A stretch of 64,000 nucleotides of DNA from Perca fluviatilis (GCF_010015445.1 NC_053114.1:45317922-45381921), one strand, 5' to 3'; shown: positions 31,081-44,540, counted from the first letter of the stretch. The notes: a model not told the origin generated them from the sequence alone. Numbers and translations: made by a program.

Positions 31081-31812
31081 ACAGTACAGGCCAAAAGTGT
31101 GGACACACCTTCTCATTCAATGTGTTTCTTTATTTTCATGACTATTTACATTGTAGATTCTCACTGAAGGCATCAAAACTATGAATGAACACATATGGAA
31201 TTATGTACTTTAACAAAAAGTGTGAAATAACTGAAAACATGTCTTGTATTCTAGTTTCTTCAAAGCAGCCACCCTTTGCTCTGATTACTGCTTTGCACAC
31301 TCTTGGCATTCTCTTGATGATCTTCAAGAGGTAGTCACCTGAAATGGTTCCCCAACAGTCTTGAAGGAGTTCCCAGAGATGCTTAGCACTTGTTGGCCCT
31401 TTTGCCTTCACTCTACGGTCCAGCTCACCATAAACCATCTCGATTGGGTTCAGGTCCGGTGACTGTGGAGGCCAGGTCATCTGGCGCAGCACTTCATCTC
31501 TCTCCTTCTTGGTCAAATAGCCCTTACACAGCCTGGAGGTGTGTTTGGGGTCATTGTCCTGTTGAAAAATAAATGATGGTCCAACTAAACGCAAACCGGA
31601 TGGGATGGCATGTCGCTGCAGGATGCTGTGGTAGCCATGCTGGTTCAGTATGCCTTCAATTTTGAATAAATCCCCAACAGTGTCACCAGCAAAGCACCCC
31701 CACACCATCACACCTCCTCCTCCATGCTTCACGGTGGGAACCAGGCATGTAGAATCCATCCGTTCACCTTTACTCCGTCACACAAAGACACGGCAGTTGG
31801 AACCAATAAAGT
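31081..31812 (-). mobile_element. Truncated Tc1-type transposon
   Basis: One terminal end (ACAGTACAGGCCAAAAGTGT) lies at 31,081. The minus-strand frame 31,142-31,759 encodes the C-terminal half of a Tc1-like transposase: HGGGGVMVWGCFAG, FQQDNDPKHTS (second catalytic Asp) and [12 protein letters not shown] (third catalytic acid). The N-terminal DNA-binding region and the first catalytic Asp are missing. The residues after PIE read MVYGEL where family members usually have NLW.EL. Confidence 0.88.
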
Positions 31813-34686
31813 ACAGATTAGGTGGGTCATACCAATACAAAGGGAGGGGTAAGTAAGTCAGAGGATATGCGAGAGTGAATAAGGTAATTACAACACAAAA
31901 TATATGAATAGACAGTCTATATCACTGCTGAGATGTAGTGAAGAGTCAATGTACAGTTAGTGCAAATAGTGGTCTAGGTGCTAATGTTGTTTGGGGATAA
32001 CACAATATACATTAATAGACAGACTGCATAAATGATGAAAGACTCAGTTGTGAATATAAAAACAGTTGTGCATAATCAGAATCAGAATCAGCTTTATTTG
32101 CCAGGTATGAGGACACATACGAGGAATTTTGCTTTGGATTATAATTTGCTCACAATGTGCTTACTCATACAAAACAACCAATATATACACACTATAAACA
32201 GAAACAATATAGACAGGTTGAGGCAATGAAGAGTGCAAAGTGAGCAGGAGTAAAAAAAATTTTATGATAAATTTAATTATAGAGCATAGTGCAAAGGATG
32301 CTGGAATAAATAAGTAAGTATTATGTTATGATATAAGTATTATATTACAATTTGAACAGTATGAACAGCTCTGAAATAGAGAATGATGAATAAATAAGAA
32401 GTGGAAGCAGTAAACAGGTGCTGAATTAGAGACAGTGTTGCTGGGTTATTGCACAGTGAGTCAGAAGTCAGCTGTTCATAGGACTGATGGCTTGTGAGAA
32501 GAAACTGTTCCTGAGCCTGTTGGTTTTGGCGTACAGTAACATAACAGTACATAACAGGGCAGATGGAAGGGGCCAACGAGTGAGAACAGAATATGATAGC
32601 AATAAAGATGTGCATCAGGGCAAATATAGAACTGTGCCTGACAAGGGTAACGGGGTGAGGGTGTGAAGAACAGTGGGGGAGAGATGGGTGAAAGAGGAAC
32701 AGTTAGCATGTGCAGTGGTCAGACAGGAGCTCAGACAGACGGGATCTGAAGGCAGTTAGTGGGAGAAGGGTTTGGAGTAAAGCACGTTGAATTGCCCTGT
32801 TGCTGAAATGTGCTATCCATATAACGCTGCCTGCCTGCCTGAAAAAGACCAATATATATACTCTAAAAGTTAAAGGAGAATTCCGGTGGATTCCAACACG
32901 TAGCTCTGTGGTTTGTAATTTTTGAGAGCTGTCAGTAGAGAGAAAAACGAACCCAATCGGTGCTGCCTACACCGTCTTATCCTCCTGCTAGCGTTAGCAC
33001 CCAGGAGGCTGAAACAGGGCAGGTTTTAAACTTGTTTTTAGCTTCTTAACATGTTCAAGTCGTGCTAATTCAGCTCTGTTTAGTTCTGTGTTGATACTGC
33101 AAGGAGTGCTTCGGGAGCATCTACAAACTACAACACCGAAAAGAGATTTACATATTTTTCAAAACTAGGCATATGCTTATTTTTTTAAAGTAAGTGCTGT
33201 AGTGCAACTATCAGGAGACAAGTTATAATTGAGGTAAGTTTGGAGACACTACCTTATTTAATCATTAAATGAATAGCCTACATATTTTTGTTGCATCTCT
33301 TTTCTGTGTTGTATTTTGTAGACGCTCCCTAAGAACTCGTCTTACTGCCGTCTCAACACCAGAACTAAACAGAGCTGAATTAGAACAACTTTGATGCATT
33401 TCTTTCACATCTCCTGCAGTCAGATTCACTGTGTTCACTCAGAAGGAATCACTTCGTTCCCGTATGTGACCTCAGACAGTGTGTGGACCAACAAAACGTA
33501 CAGCGAAAGACCGTGCACAACATTTCAGACCGTCTGTTAGGAAAAACTAACGAGGTGTTTCTTGGATTGATGAGGAAGGAGAGAGGCTAGGGTCCAACTG
33601 AAGATGGAGCAATTTTTGTCAGAGCTACACTGAAGTTGGCAAGTTGATAAATGCAAGTTATTTCAGTTGATATTCTGTAATATTTTAATTTTTTTTTTCA
33701 AAAAAACCCCAAAAATTTTTGTATATAGTTTATAAAAAAACTTTTTTTTTTCTGCCAAATAAATGAAAAGCTTGTTGAAATCATCATGTCTTCCCTCTTG
33801 CTGTATCAAAATCTCAGCTAGCTTTCCTCAGAGATGGTCCCAATAATGGGCTTAAAGTCAAGTCACATTCAGTTTGTGCGTGATTATATGATCAGCTTAA
33901 GTCTGGCTTGTAAGGCTAATAAAATTGAATAAAAGACTCAAAATGTAATGGAAATAATCAATAATTTTTGGGGGTTCCATACAACATATCCATGTTATTT
34001 TGGGGCAATTTGGTTGAACCCCCCACCCCCATATTTCTGATACTAACAACTTTGAAAACAACATTAATAACCTGATATATAAGTGGGATACATCCCGTTT
34101 AATCGTGAGTTTTCCTTGTAAACACAACATATAAAGTCATATTAATGAGAACATGCAACATGTCTTTCCTTCATTTGAATCCTGGAACTTGTTTTTCATT
34201 CTGGTCCGAAGCCATCCATCTGACCCGCCCCCATCTCTGTATATGGAGGACTAATGTATTCTAATGTGTTCTAATGTAACTATATTCTCGCACTGAATCC
34301 TCACATGTCCGACAGTCTGGAATTCTTTAGCGGCGGAGAGCAGCCGAGCAGCGGAGCGGAACACGGAGGATTCTGTTTGGGACCAGAGGTAAGGAAAAGT
34401 TTGGTGTCTTGGAACTTTTGGATTCCTTGGTGTGTTTTGGGGGGACGCTGTACCCCGCCCTGTGTACGCATGTTGTTGAGCAGTTGTTCTGTAAATGAAC
34501 CGACGGGTTAAAAAGGTCAATCAGTGCAGATCTGATTCCCTTCTGAGCAGTGCTCTAATGATCTTTTTGTCTTTAAGGGGGGCTCTCTATCTCATAAGTA
34601 AAAGTAGGCTATGCACACCCCGACACAGTCTAACAAGGCTGTACAATGAAACAGCGTTTGTAACTGAAGTCCAATAAAATTTGATC
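31813..34686. other. Repeat-rich intergenic region
   Basis: About 32,085-32,560 carries a dispersed fish retroelement (AATCAGAATCAGCTTTATTT, GAGAAGAAACTGTTCCTGAG), and 32,775-32,843 a LINE tail with TGCCTGCC. A perfect 24-base inverted repeat (CTAATTCAGCTCTGTTTAGT plus TCTG) at 33,065-33,088 and 33,360-33,383 suggests a MITE. Homopolymer runs lie at 33,688-33,752. No gene recognised. Confidence 0.5.
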
Positions 34687-34699
34687 GTCACTGAAAATT

Positions 34700-37600
34700 G
34701 ACGGTTCAAAAACCCCAATGGAAAAACAAGGTAGAAATGGAGTGACCCTGCCCGGAGGAAGCCCGGGGCCCCCGTCTGGAGCCAGGCCCAGACGGCGGGC
34801 TCGTCGGCGAGCGCCTGGTGGCCGGGTTTGCCACGGAGCCCGGCCGGGCACAGCCCGAACAAGCTACGTGGCTCCCATCTCTCCAGCCCATGGGCCCACC
34901 ACCTGTGGGAGGAACCGCTGGGGTCGGGTGCGCTGCCACATGGGTGGCAGTGAAGGTCAGGGGCCTCGACGGACCAGACCCGGGCAGCAGACGCTGGCTC
35001 TGGGGACGTGGAACGTCACCTCTCTGTGGGGGAAGGAGCCGGAACTGGTGCGGGAGGTGGAGCGCTACCGGTTAGATCTGGTGGGGCTTACCTCTACGCA
35101 CAGTCTCGGTTCTGGAACTGTACTCCTGGATAGGGGTTGGACTCTTTTCTTCTCCGGAGTTGCTCAGGGTGTGCGGCGCCGGGCGGGTGTGGGGATACTA
35201 ACAAGCCCCCGGCTGAGCGCCGCTACGTTGGAGTTTACCCCGGTGGACGAGAGGGTCGCCTCCCTACGCCTGCGGGTTGTGGGGGGGAAAACTCTGACTG
35301 TTGTTTGTGCATATGCACCAAACAGGAGTTCGGAGTATTCGGCCTTCTTAGAGACCTTGAGTGGAGTCCTGCAGGGCGGCCAGTGGGGGACTCCATTGTT
35401 CTGCTTGGGGGACTTCAACGCACACGTGGGCAATGATGGAGACACCTGAAGAGGCGTGATTGGGAGGAACGGCCTCCCTGATCTAAACCAGAGTGGTTGT
35501 TTGTTGTTGGACTTCTGTGCTAGTCATGGATTGTCTATTTCGAACACCATGTTCGAACATAGGGATGCTCTTAAGTGTACCTGGTACCAGAGCACCCTAG
35601 GCCGAAGGTCAATGATCGATTTTATAATCGTTTCATCTGATCTGAGGCCGTATGTTTTGACACTCGGGTGAAGAGGGGGCAGAGCTGTCAACCGATCACC
35701 ATCTGGGGGTGAGTTGGGTCAGGGGGTGGGGGAAGACTCTGGACAGACCTGGTAAGCCCAAACGTGTAGTGCGGGTAAATTGGGAACGTCTGGAGGAGGC
35801 CCCTGTCCAACGGACTTTCAACTCGCACCTCCGGCGGAGCTTTTCGTGCATCCCTGTGGAGGCTGGGGGCATTGAACCAGAGTGGACAATGTTCAAAGTT
35901 TCCATTGCTGAAGCTGCGGCGAGGAGCTGTGGTCTTAGGGTCTTAGGTGCCTCAAGGGGCGGTAACCCACGAACACCGTGGTGGACACCGGTGGTCAGGG
36001 AAGCCGTCCGACTGAAGAAGGAGTCTTTCCGGGATATGTTATCCCAGAGGACTCCGGAGGCAGTTGCAGGGTACCGAAGGGCCCGAAGGGCTGCAGCCTC
36101 TGCCGTGAAAGAGGCAAAGCAGCGGGTGTGGGAGAAGTTTGGAGAAGACATGGAGAAGGACTTTCGGTCGGCACCAAAGTGCCTCTGGAAAACTGTTCGC
36201 CACCTCAGGAGGGGGAAGCGGGGAACCATCCAAGCTGTGTACAGTAAGGATGGGACACTGTTGACCTCAACTGAGGAGGTAATAGGGCGGTGGAAGGAGC
36301 ATTTTGAGGAACTCCTGAATCCGACTAATACGCCCTCTGTGTTAGAGGCAGAGCTGGAGGATGACGGGGGATTGGCGTCGATTTCCCGGGCGGAAGTCGC
36401 TGATGTAGTCAAACAGCTCCACGGTGGCAAAGCCCCGGGGATTGATGAGATCCGTCCGGAAATGCTCAGGGCTCTGGGTGTGGAGGGGCTGTCCTGGTTG
36501 ACACGTCTCTTCAACATTGCGTGGAAGTCTGGAACAGTGCCAAAGGAGTGGCAGACTGGGGTGGTGGTTCCCCTTTTTAAAAAGGGGGACCAGAGGGTGT
36601 GTGCCAATTACAGGGGTATCACACTTCTCAGCCTCCCTGGTAAAGTCTACTCCAAGGTGCTGGAAAGGAGGGTTCGGCCGATAGTCGAACCTCAGGTTGA
36701 GGAGGAACAATGCGGATTCCGTCCCGGTGCGTGGAACAACGGACCAGCTCTTCACTCTGCGAGGATCCTGGAGGGGGCCTGGGAGTATGCCCAACCGGTC
36801 TACATGTGTTTTGTGGATTTGGAGAAGGCATATGACCGGGTCCCCCCCCGGAGAATACTGTGGGAGGTGCTGCGTGAGTATGGGGTGAGGGGGTCTCTAC
36901 TCAGGGCCATCCAATCTCTGTACGACCAAAGTGAGAGCTGTGTCCGGGTTCTCGGCAGTAAGTCGGACTCGTTTCAGGTGAGGGTTGGCCTCCGCCAGGG
37001 CGCTTGGGTTTTGTCACCAATCCTGTTTGTGATATTTATGGACAGGATATCGAGGTGAGTCGGGGTGGGGAGGTGTTGCAGTTCGGTGGGCTGGGGATCT
37101 CATCGCTGCTTTTGCAGATGATGTGGTCCTGATGGCATCATCGGCCTGCGACCTTCAGCACTCACTGGATCGGTTCGCAGCCGGAGTGTGGCGGTTGGGA
37201 TGAGGATCAGCACCTCTAAATCGGAGGCCATGGTTCTCAGCAGGAAACCGATGGAATGCCTTCTCCAGGTAGGGAATGAGTCCTTACCCCAAGTGAAGGA
37301 GTTCAAGTACCTTGGGGTTTTGTTCGCGAGTGAGGGGACAATGGAGCGGAGATTGGTCGGAGAATCGGTAGCGGAGTGCGGTATTACATTCCATCTATCG
37401 CACCGTTGTAACGAAAAGAGAGCTGAGCCAGAAGGCAAAGCTCTCGATCTACCGGTCAGTTTTCGTTCCTACCCTCACCTATGGTCATGAAGGCTGGGTC
37501 ATGACCGAAAGAACGAGATCCAGGGTGCAAGCGCCGAAATGGGTTTCCTCAGGAGGGTGGCTGGCGTCTCCCTTAGAGATAGGGTAGAAGCTCAGTCATC

Positions 37601-37913
37601 CGTGAGGAGCTCGGTAGAGCCGCTGCTCCTTTGGCGTCGAAAGGAGCGCAGTTGGGGTGGTTCGGGCATCTGGTGAGGATGCCCCCTGGGCCTCCCTAGG
37701 GAGGTGTTCCAGGCACGTCCAGCTGGGAGGAGGCCTCGGGGAAGACCCAGGACTAGGTGGAGGGATTATATCTCCAACCTGGCCTGGGAACGCCTCGGGA
37801 TCCCCCAGTCGGAGCTGGTTAATGTTGCTCGGGAAAGGGAAGTTTGGGGTCCCCTGCTGGAGCTGCTCCCCCCGCGACCCGACCCCGGATAAGCGGACGA
37901 AGATGGATGGATG
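34700..37913 (+). mobile_element. RTE-like non-LTR retrotransposon, decayed
   Basis: A 3.2-kb element flanked by the 13-bp target duplication GTCACTGAAAATT (34,687-34,699 and 37,914-37,926), with a short GATG-type tail. Contents: apurinic-type endonuclease (LALGTWNVTSLWGK near 34,996, DFNAHVGNDGDT near 35,415), reverse transcriptase (FVDLEKAYDRVP near 36,812; the LLFADDVVL region near 37,110 is frameshifted), and the terminal GRRPRGRPRTRWRDYI segment near 37,728. A stop at 35,447 and several frame changes make it inactive. Tail and motif style suggest RTE/Rex3-type; clade unverified. Confidence 0.88.
35709..37058 (+). pseudogene. Reverse transcriptase domain of the RTE-like LINE
   Basis: The longest surviving frame (449 codons). 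RT motifs in order: HGGKAPGIDEIRPEML, WQTGVVVPLFKKGD, NYRGITLLSLPGKVYSKVL, EQCGFRPG, FVDLEKAYDRV, and VGLRQG followed by LSPILFVIFMDRISR. The catalytic ADD motif lies after the frame ends (about 37,115), so the frame lacks a complete active site. Confidence 0.85.
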
Positions 37914-38321
37914 GTCACTGAAAATTCAAGTCTCTATATATCTTCACATTCAGTTCTCACAATTCAGATTCAGTTCCCAAAATTCAATTTCCAGTTACTG
38001 TGACAGACATCTGGGTAGTTGGAGGATGAAGGAAGAGCAATCAAGCGCAGATCGATAGGTAGGTAGGTAGGTTTCTGAATTGTGAGAACTGAATGTGAAG
38101 ATATATAGAGAGTTGAATTTTCAGTGAGGATCAAATTTTATTGGACTTCAGTTACAAACGAATAAATTCAATTTCAAATTATACTATTCAGATTCAGTTT
38201 TTCAATGCAATGATTGAAATTAAACAATACAATTTCAAATTATATGATTCAAATTCAGTTTTTCAACTCAATAATTCAAGTTTAGCAAATCAAATTCAAA
38301 TATAAATGATTCAAATTCAGT

Positions 38322-39300
38322 TTCTGGTGGCACATATTTCAGCCCATAGAATCAGCCCAGAACTACATGGGACCATAGTCAACAAGAAAACAATTGGTAA
38401 CACACTACGCAGTGAAGGGCTGAAATCCTGCAGCGCCCGCAAGGTCCCCCTGCTCAAGAAAGCACATGTACGGGCCCGTCTGAAGTTTGCCATTGAACAT
38501 CTGATCTGAATGATTCATAGAAAAACTGGGTGTAAGTGTTGTGGTCAGATGAGACTAAAATCGAGCTCTTCGGGATCAACTCAACTCGCCGTGTTTGGAG
38601 GAAGAAGAATGCTGTCTATGACCCCAAGAACACCATCCCCACCGTCAAACATGGAGGTGGAAACATTATTCTTTAGGGGTGTTTTTCTGCTAAGGGGACA
38701 GGAAAACTTGTACCATGTACCGTCAAATCTTGGGTGAGAACTTCCTTTCCTCAGACAGGGAATTGAAAATGGGTTGTGGATGGGTATTCCAGCACGACAA
38801 TGACCCAAAACACATAGCCAAGGCAACAACGGAGTGGCTCAAGAAGAAGCATATTAAGGTCCTGGAGTGACTTAGCCAGTCTCCAGACCTTAATCCCATA
38901 GAAAATCTGTGGAGGGAGCTGAAGGTTCGAGTTGCCAAACGTCAGCCTCGAAACCTTAATGACTTGGAGAACATCTGCAAACAGGAGTGGGACAAAATCC
39001 CTCCTGAGATGTGTGCAAACCTGGTAGCCAAGTACAATAAACGACTCTGTGATTGCCAACAAGGGTTTTGCCACCAAGTACTAAGCCATGTTTTGCAGAG
39101 GGGTCAAATACTTACTTCCCTCATTAAAATGCAAATCAATTTATAACGTGTTTGACATGCGTTTGTCTGGATTTTTTTTGTTGTTATTCTGTCTCTCATT
39201 GTTCAAATGAACCTACCATTGAAATTATAGACTGATAATTGTGTCAGTGGGCAAACGTACAAAATCAGCAGGGGATCAAATACTTTTTTCCTTCACTGTA
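38322..39300 (+). mobile_element. Second Tc1-type transposon, decayed
   Basis: The right end is an AATACTTTTTTCCTTCACTG terminal repeat ending at about 39,300; the left end is truncated. The interior encodes, across several frames, [52 protein letters not shown] and [22 protein letters not shown] and TAG stops and indels interrupt it, so it is inactive. A different Tc1 subfamily from the one at 31,081. Confidence 0.88.
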
Positions 39301-40464
39301 CCTACACTCTCCGTCTCTGTAAGATTGGGAATGATTGAGATTTCTCTCGGCACAGCTACCAGAAGACTTCACACTTTCAGACACGTTGCTCACGTCACAT
39401 AGTCTTCAAGCTCAGTAGGAGGCTGCTCAGTAACACTCAGTGATCAACGGAAAAGTGCTTCTAATAGCCTTCAATGGTCTCTGTTGAAGTCTATGGCGTC
39501 GCTGTGTCCATTTCTATATACTGTCTATGACTAGAAGCTAGTGCTGCTTTAGCGAATTTCTCCAACATCAGTTAGTACAAGGCAGGATTAGCCAGGAGAC
39601 TTCTTCTAAACAAAGGCGCACTTACAACTTTGCGTGGAATACCTGCAGACGAGGGACATAAGTAAGTAGTTCTTTTGTAGATTTGGGTGAATTTTTATGT
39701 GTTGTAGCATGCTAGCAGATGAGTTAAAGAACCTGGGCCTCAGACCCGCTCTGCAATACCTGGCAAGCTCTTCATTAGGAGCGGAAAAGGACCGAGACGC
39801 TGGCTCTCTTCCCGTGAGTCTGCCCGGGATTTCATCTCTCCTCAGCACCGACGCAGTTCTGGACCCTCGGAGGATTGCGCTCGCCTGGCGACGTAACGGC
39901 TAAGCTAAAGATACCTGAATTGCAGTTTATTTTGCTAACCTCACTCCCTGATTAGGGGCTAATGTAGCTTGACAGCCCAGTCTCATGGCAGTTCGTGAAA
40001 TGGTTACGTTATTGAATCTATTGATTCGTGAACAGGATTATGTCGTTTTTTTCGTGTGGTGAGCACGAATTTTAATTTAATGTATTTAAATGGGAAGCAT
40101 ATTTCGTGATTACAGCACGACTACAGTAGGGAGTAGTATGAAAAGCAGAAAATCCAAGTAGGGAGGTTGGTCGGGGTGTAGGATGGGTCAAACAACACAG
40201 GACTTTCACCCCAGATAGCGCCGATCGTGTCCCGCGTGTTGCAGTTCTTTCCACATTATTCTTTTCCTAACCTCAACCATCCCGTTGTTGTCGGCGTTTC
40301 ATGTCCCCGTTGTTGCGTGCCACAGAGACCGCGGATCGTGTCCCTGCGATCACGTCCCTGTGTGGCGGTCCGTCCCGTTGTTGTCGCCGGCGTTGTGGCG
40401 TTTCATTTCCCCGTTGTTGCGTCCCCCAGAGCAGCCCGGTGTCGTGGCGGTTCATACCAGTGAA
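39301..40464. other. Left flank of duplication copy B, dispersed repeats
   Basis: Contains fish dispersed-repeat wording (CTATATACTGTCTATGACTA; CAGTCTCATGGCAGTTCGTG near 39,977; a GTTGTTGTCG / CCCCGTTGTTGCGT-rich stretch near 40,275-40,430). CACAGGACTTTCACC near 40,196 is the inverse of GGTGAAAGTCCTGTG near 17,670. No gene recognised. Confidence 0.45.
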
Positions 40465-41010
40465 ATGGTAACATTCAAAAATTGTGACCTGTACACGAAT
40501 CAATAACGTGACTATTTACAAACTGGCGTGAGACCTGGTTGAGCTTAACGGCTCTCGGCAACAGACCACTGTTAGCATCCGGCCTGCAACGCTTTGCTGT
40601 GCTGAGCTGGTAAGACTGCCCCAGGAATCATAGTTACAAGCTGCTAATGCTACCGCAAGCTTTTCTTTGCTAACGTTAGCTCAAGCTTTTCTTATGGCTG
40701 TTTGTGTATTTACGTTCTTTACTTTAATGACTCTACTATCCTTGGCTGGCGTGGCTAGCGTTTCTGGCACCTTTAAAGTGACTCTTTGCCTGGCCCGGAC
40801 GAGGCCGCTGTGGACCTCCCAGGGCTCCAGACTGCGACCAAATGGTTGCATTTTGCATGTGTGCGACAAAATTTTACATCCAGTCGCACATGTGCGACCA
40901 TGAAATTTACCCCCTTTTTTACACTTAAACGTGGAAATTTCGGTACCTGAGAGTGTGTAAGCACAAAGCTTATCTGTAATATCTGCATAGTGACAGAGAG
41001 CGGAGCTCCG

Positions 41011-41014
<4 letters not shown>

Positions 41015-41080
<66 letters not shown>
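41015..41080. repeat. (CA)n microsatellite (copy B)
   Basis: CA run equivalent to 17,149-17,220. Beyond it the two copies differ until GGAGGCGAAAGCGGTCGCGG near 41,230. Confidence 0.95.
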
Positions 41081-41081
<1 letters not shown>

Positions 41082-42640
41082 GAGGTGTGGACGGAGCAGA
41101 CTCGTCGGCTCTGCAGTTTTGTTGAAGTTACAGTGAGTCACGGTGATGCCGATGAAGTGGTTACAAGTGTGGTTACATTTTTTCAAAACTTCACACAGAC
41201 AGCGTTTGCTGCGATATGATATTAATATGGAGGCGAAAGCGGTCGCGGGGCTGTTGACGTTACACTTCCTGTGAGTCAAGCAGGCACAGCGTTGGTTTGT
41301 CTGCCCTGGGGACTGACTGACAGGCTGAAGGCAGCTTGATTTCTACAGCACCTCTCAGCAACAAGGACATTCAAAGTGCTTTACATGAAACTAGCAATTA
41401 AAAACGGTCATGATGAAAACAAAACAGGCTAAAAAAGTGAGTAAGAAATTAATAATTATTCAATTCAAGGTTGTAGGGCAGGTTTTGGAGGAGAGAGGAA
41501 GGGGTTTATTTTAGTTTAGTAGCCTAAACAATGCATGTTTAATTTTAAGTTGAATTCATTGTAATTGTAGACTGGAGACTAGAGCTGGTATATTTTTTAA
41601 ATATTTGTACTGTCATGACAGCGGTCGGTTTACCTTCTATGTTGCATCTTCAAAAGTGCAAAATGTAAATGGCCTGTTTTTATAAAGCACTTCTCTAGTC
41701 TTAACGACTACTCAAAGCTCTTTAACATATACAGGAACCATTCACCATTCACACACTGTGGCCGAGGCTGCTGTACAAGGTGCCACCTGCTCATCAGATA
41801 AACACTCACACCTCTCTACCACTGAGCCACAGCCACCCCAAAATAAATGTGGAACAAAATTTGAAACAGCACATTGTAATTTCTGCATCTATTATCAAAG
41901 TGTTTATTAGTAATACAGGGGAAATTAGTAGAAATGTGAATATTTGGTTAGCATGTTGATTTACGTGTGTGCCCCTAAATTTTGTGGTTGTGCCCCTAAA
42001 ATTTTCAGTTGGGGGGGCCACTGTCTGGAGCCCTGCCTCCACATAGTCGAGGCTGTGATGTAGCACCCTATTTCAGCTATGTTTCTGTTTGTCTAGAGTT
42101 TAACTGTGCCTCTCTTGTTCAGAGTTATTGAAGCAACGCAAGAACCCTTTTTGTTCATTTATGTTCTCATTTCTTTGGCGAGGTAGAGACCTTGAATACT
42201 GCACCTTATGCACGTTACGCTGCCAAGCCGATGGTCACTATGCTTTGTTCACCACCGACTGGGCTACAGACAGATGTGAATACGAAAATCAATCTTTTTA
42301 ACCCAGCCATATTAATTGTCTAGTTTGATATGTTTCTGCAAATTAACATGCTGGATCTTTAGTACAATTTTAGAACAAGAGTTAGCATTTTTCTGTTACG
42401 TTTGTGTGTTTGAAGGCCTTTCTAGAGACAAGGATCCCAAACTAGCACTGGTTGTAAATCCAGACATCCCTAATGATGACATGAGGACAGATGGATCAGT
42501 GGCAGTGTCAGGAAAAGAAACCGGAACCATCAACGTGATTTTTGATGCTGAATATTTATTGCAGTAAATGTAAAAGCTTGCAGTGGTTGCAGTTGAAGCA
42601 GACTGGTCCAACTGCTGCTCTTCAGGTTCTCTCTGAACTA

Positions 42641-42708
42641 CTAGACTAACACTTGACACACGTAGGACTTCTTGTCAGCACAGGCCACATCGTTCCAGAG
42701 TCCCGAGT
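42641..42708 (-). CDS. Lectin copy B, last exon (WND motif, stop)
   Basis: Identical in coding content to 19,230-19,297: SGLWNDVACADKKSYVCQV and a TAG stop. Acceptor TTTCTTTCAG. Confidence 0.85.
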
Positions 42709-43340
42709 CTGAAAGAAACATGTTAATCAGTGTCAGTAGGAAGCACATCCTGTATAGGGTTTGTTGGTCTGGTCAGGTCGGGAGAAGTTTGAAATGTGCC
42801 CAAACTCTCAAACACACAAAGAAATGGATCAGTCATATTCCTTTATACCCATAGACTGTATAATATTAATGGACAGAGCATGTGTGACGTCACCCATTGG
42901 TTGGTGGAGATCTGCTGAGGGGCGTTGAGTTTGCCGTACGGGCGCAGCCATCCTGGTTGCGATGTGAGGATTTTAGGCGAAGGCAGGAGTGAGGGAGGAG
43001 CCCTTACACCCTACGTTACGTTACACACTTTGGCCGGTAATCACATCATAGCCACCGCCAAAAACACCCCCCGCTTTATCGCCCATTTTAAAATCAGCGA
43101 GAGCATAATTCAAAAAATGAACATCGTTCTGTGTTGCAGAAGACTTAAAACTAGCGATTGAGACCATATGAAAAGAAAGAAAGAAAATGTTTACTGAGGT
43201 AATAAATCAAGTGAGAAGTGGGTCACTTTCTCCTTCGTCATAGTGTGCCTCTCTTATCTTGTCTGAGGTAAAATGAATAAATAAAAAGTTATTAATTTCT
43301 TATAATCTACTACCTCTCCTCCAACCATTTGTTTACTTAC

Positions 43341-43462
43341 CCCAAGAGACCATCTCAACGCAGTGCTCTCTGTTGTTATAATTGTCAGGCTGGCCACCAG
43401 CCCATCCCCTGGTAATTAAAAACACTGCCATCTGTCCAAGTCCACACATTTTCCCCATTAGC
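43341..43462 (-). pseudogene. Lectin copy B, QPD exon with one extra base
   Basis: 122 bases against 121 in copy A. The extra base lies in the run encoding NYQ (ACCAGGGGATGG instead of ACCAGAGATGG), which shifts the frame before the QPD motif. Splice sites unchanged. Confidence 0.8.
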
Positions 43463-44405
43463 CTAAAAAGAAAAAAATGATTGCCTGAAGTTAACTACTG
43501 TGCTGTCATTCAAATTGTAAATGGCCAAATGGCCAATTATCATCAGATTAACTTTCCACTCTGTCAGCTGGTGGATAGCACCGATTACCTGCTTCCAACT
43601 ACCAATGTTTATTTGTCGGCCGTAAATTTGTTCAACTATTAAAAGGTAGGATATTTTTTCTAATGAAAGAGTGCATATCTTATCTCTCTGATTTTAAATT
43701 ATTTAAAGGGAACACTCAGATGTAATATTTGTGGTTATTTATTGAATATTTTGAACAATTGAAGTCAAAGCACACATTACTTGAAATAAAGATAAAATAA
43801 GTAGAAAATAACTGATTTTTTTGGAACCAAATACATTTTAAATATTGCCATGTCAAAGTTTAAACACAGGGATTGCAACAGGGGGAGCCCGATATGTGTC
43901 CAGGAGAAGTTAAGACTTTCTTTTTTTAAAGACCATTTTTTCAGACTTTTTCCACCTTAATTTGATAGGACAACAAGGTGAGAAAGGGGGAAGATATGCA
44001 GGAAATTGTCACCGGTGGGAATCAAACCCTGGACCTCTGCATTGAGGCATAAACCTCAAAGTAGATGTGTGCCTGCTCTAGCACTGAGCCAAACCGGCCA
44101 CAAACACACACTTGCTACTTTCTGGTGGAGTGCTAACCTCCAAGCCACCATGCACACTGCAAACGGGTGTTCATGACCTCACGGTGCTCTGTACCTGCTT
44201 CAAAATCTTTTCTCAGCCTCATTCAAACTTTAAGACTGATAAACTTAACTGTCATGTGACTAATCTTTATGTGTTGGGCCGACAGCCGCCATAACTTTGT
44301 AGGATATTATAGGAATTGTTGTGCAATATCATACAAACCTGTTCATGAGAATGCGTTGAACTAGGGCTATATAGGGCTTCATGAACAGATACATTCACTG
44401 CTTAC

Positions 44406-44540
44406 CGTCTTATAAATTAGTCCGATATAGTATTGAACTTTTCCGGTGGTGGCTCTGTTCATGGCACATTGCGCACTGGAGATGCGTCATGAGTTGTGGA
44501 TCGATACCAGAAGGCCACGTGGGTACTTTCTACAGGCTTT
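44406..44540 (-). pseudogene. Lectin copy B, CRKYP exon with stop
   Basis: Same length as copy A, but the stretch after VSIHN reads CACAACTCATGACGC, placing TGA in frame. Four to six neighbouring bases differ from copy A, in an exon otherwise unchanged. Confidence 0.8.

Larger units (their letters stand above)
34663..38152. repeat. Palindromic element with LINE inserted in its left arm
   Basis: GAAGTCCAATAAAATTTGAT (34,666 onward), continuing after the LINE as TCTATATATCTTCACATTCA (37,931 onward), is mirrored at about 38,071-38,149 (GAACTGAATGTGAAGATATA, TTTTATTGGACTTC). Without the LINE the two arms of about 100 bases would face each other over a short loop. The CAGTTTTTCAA-type repeats at 38,160-38,320 are extra A/T-rich copies. 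Confidence 0.7.

Noticed and set aside
31142..31759. Active Tc1 transposase
   Set aside because: The N-terminal half and first catalytic Asp are missing, and only one terminal repeat is present.
34718..34862. Separate host gene upstream of the LINE endonuclease
   Set aside because: The Arg/Gly/Pro-rich frame lies inside the target-site duplications and is the 5' part of the RTE-like element.
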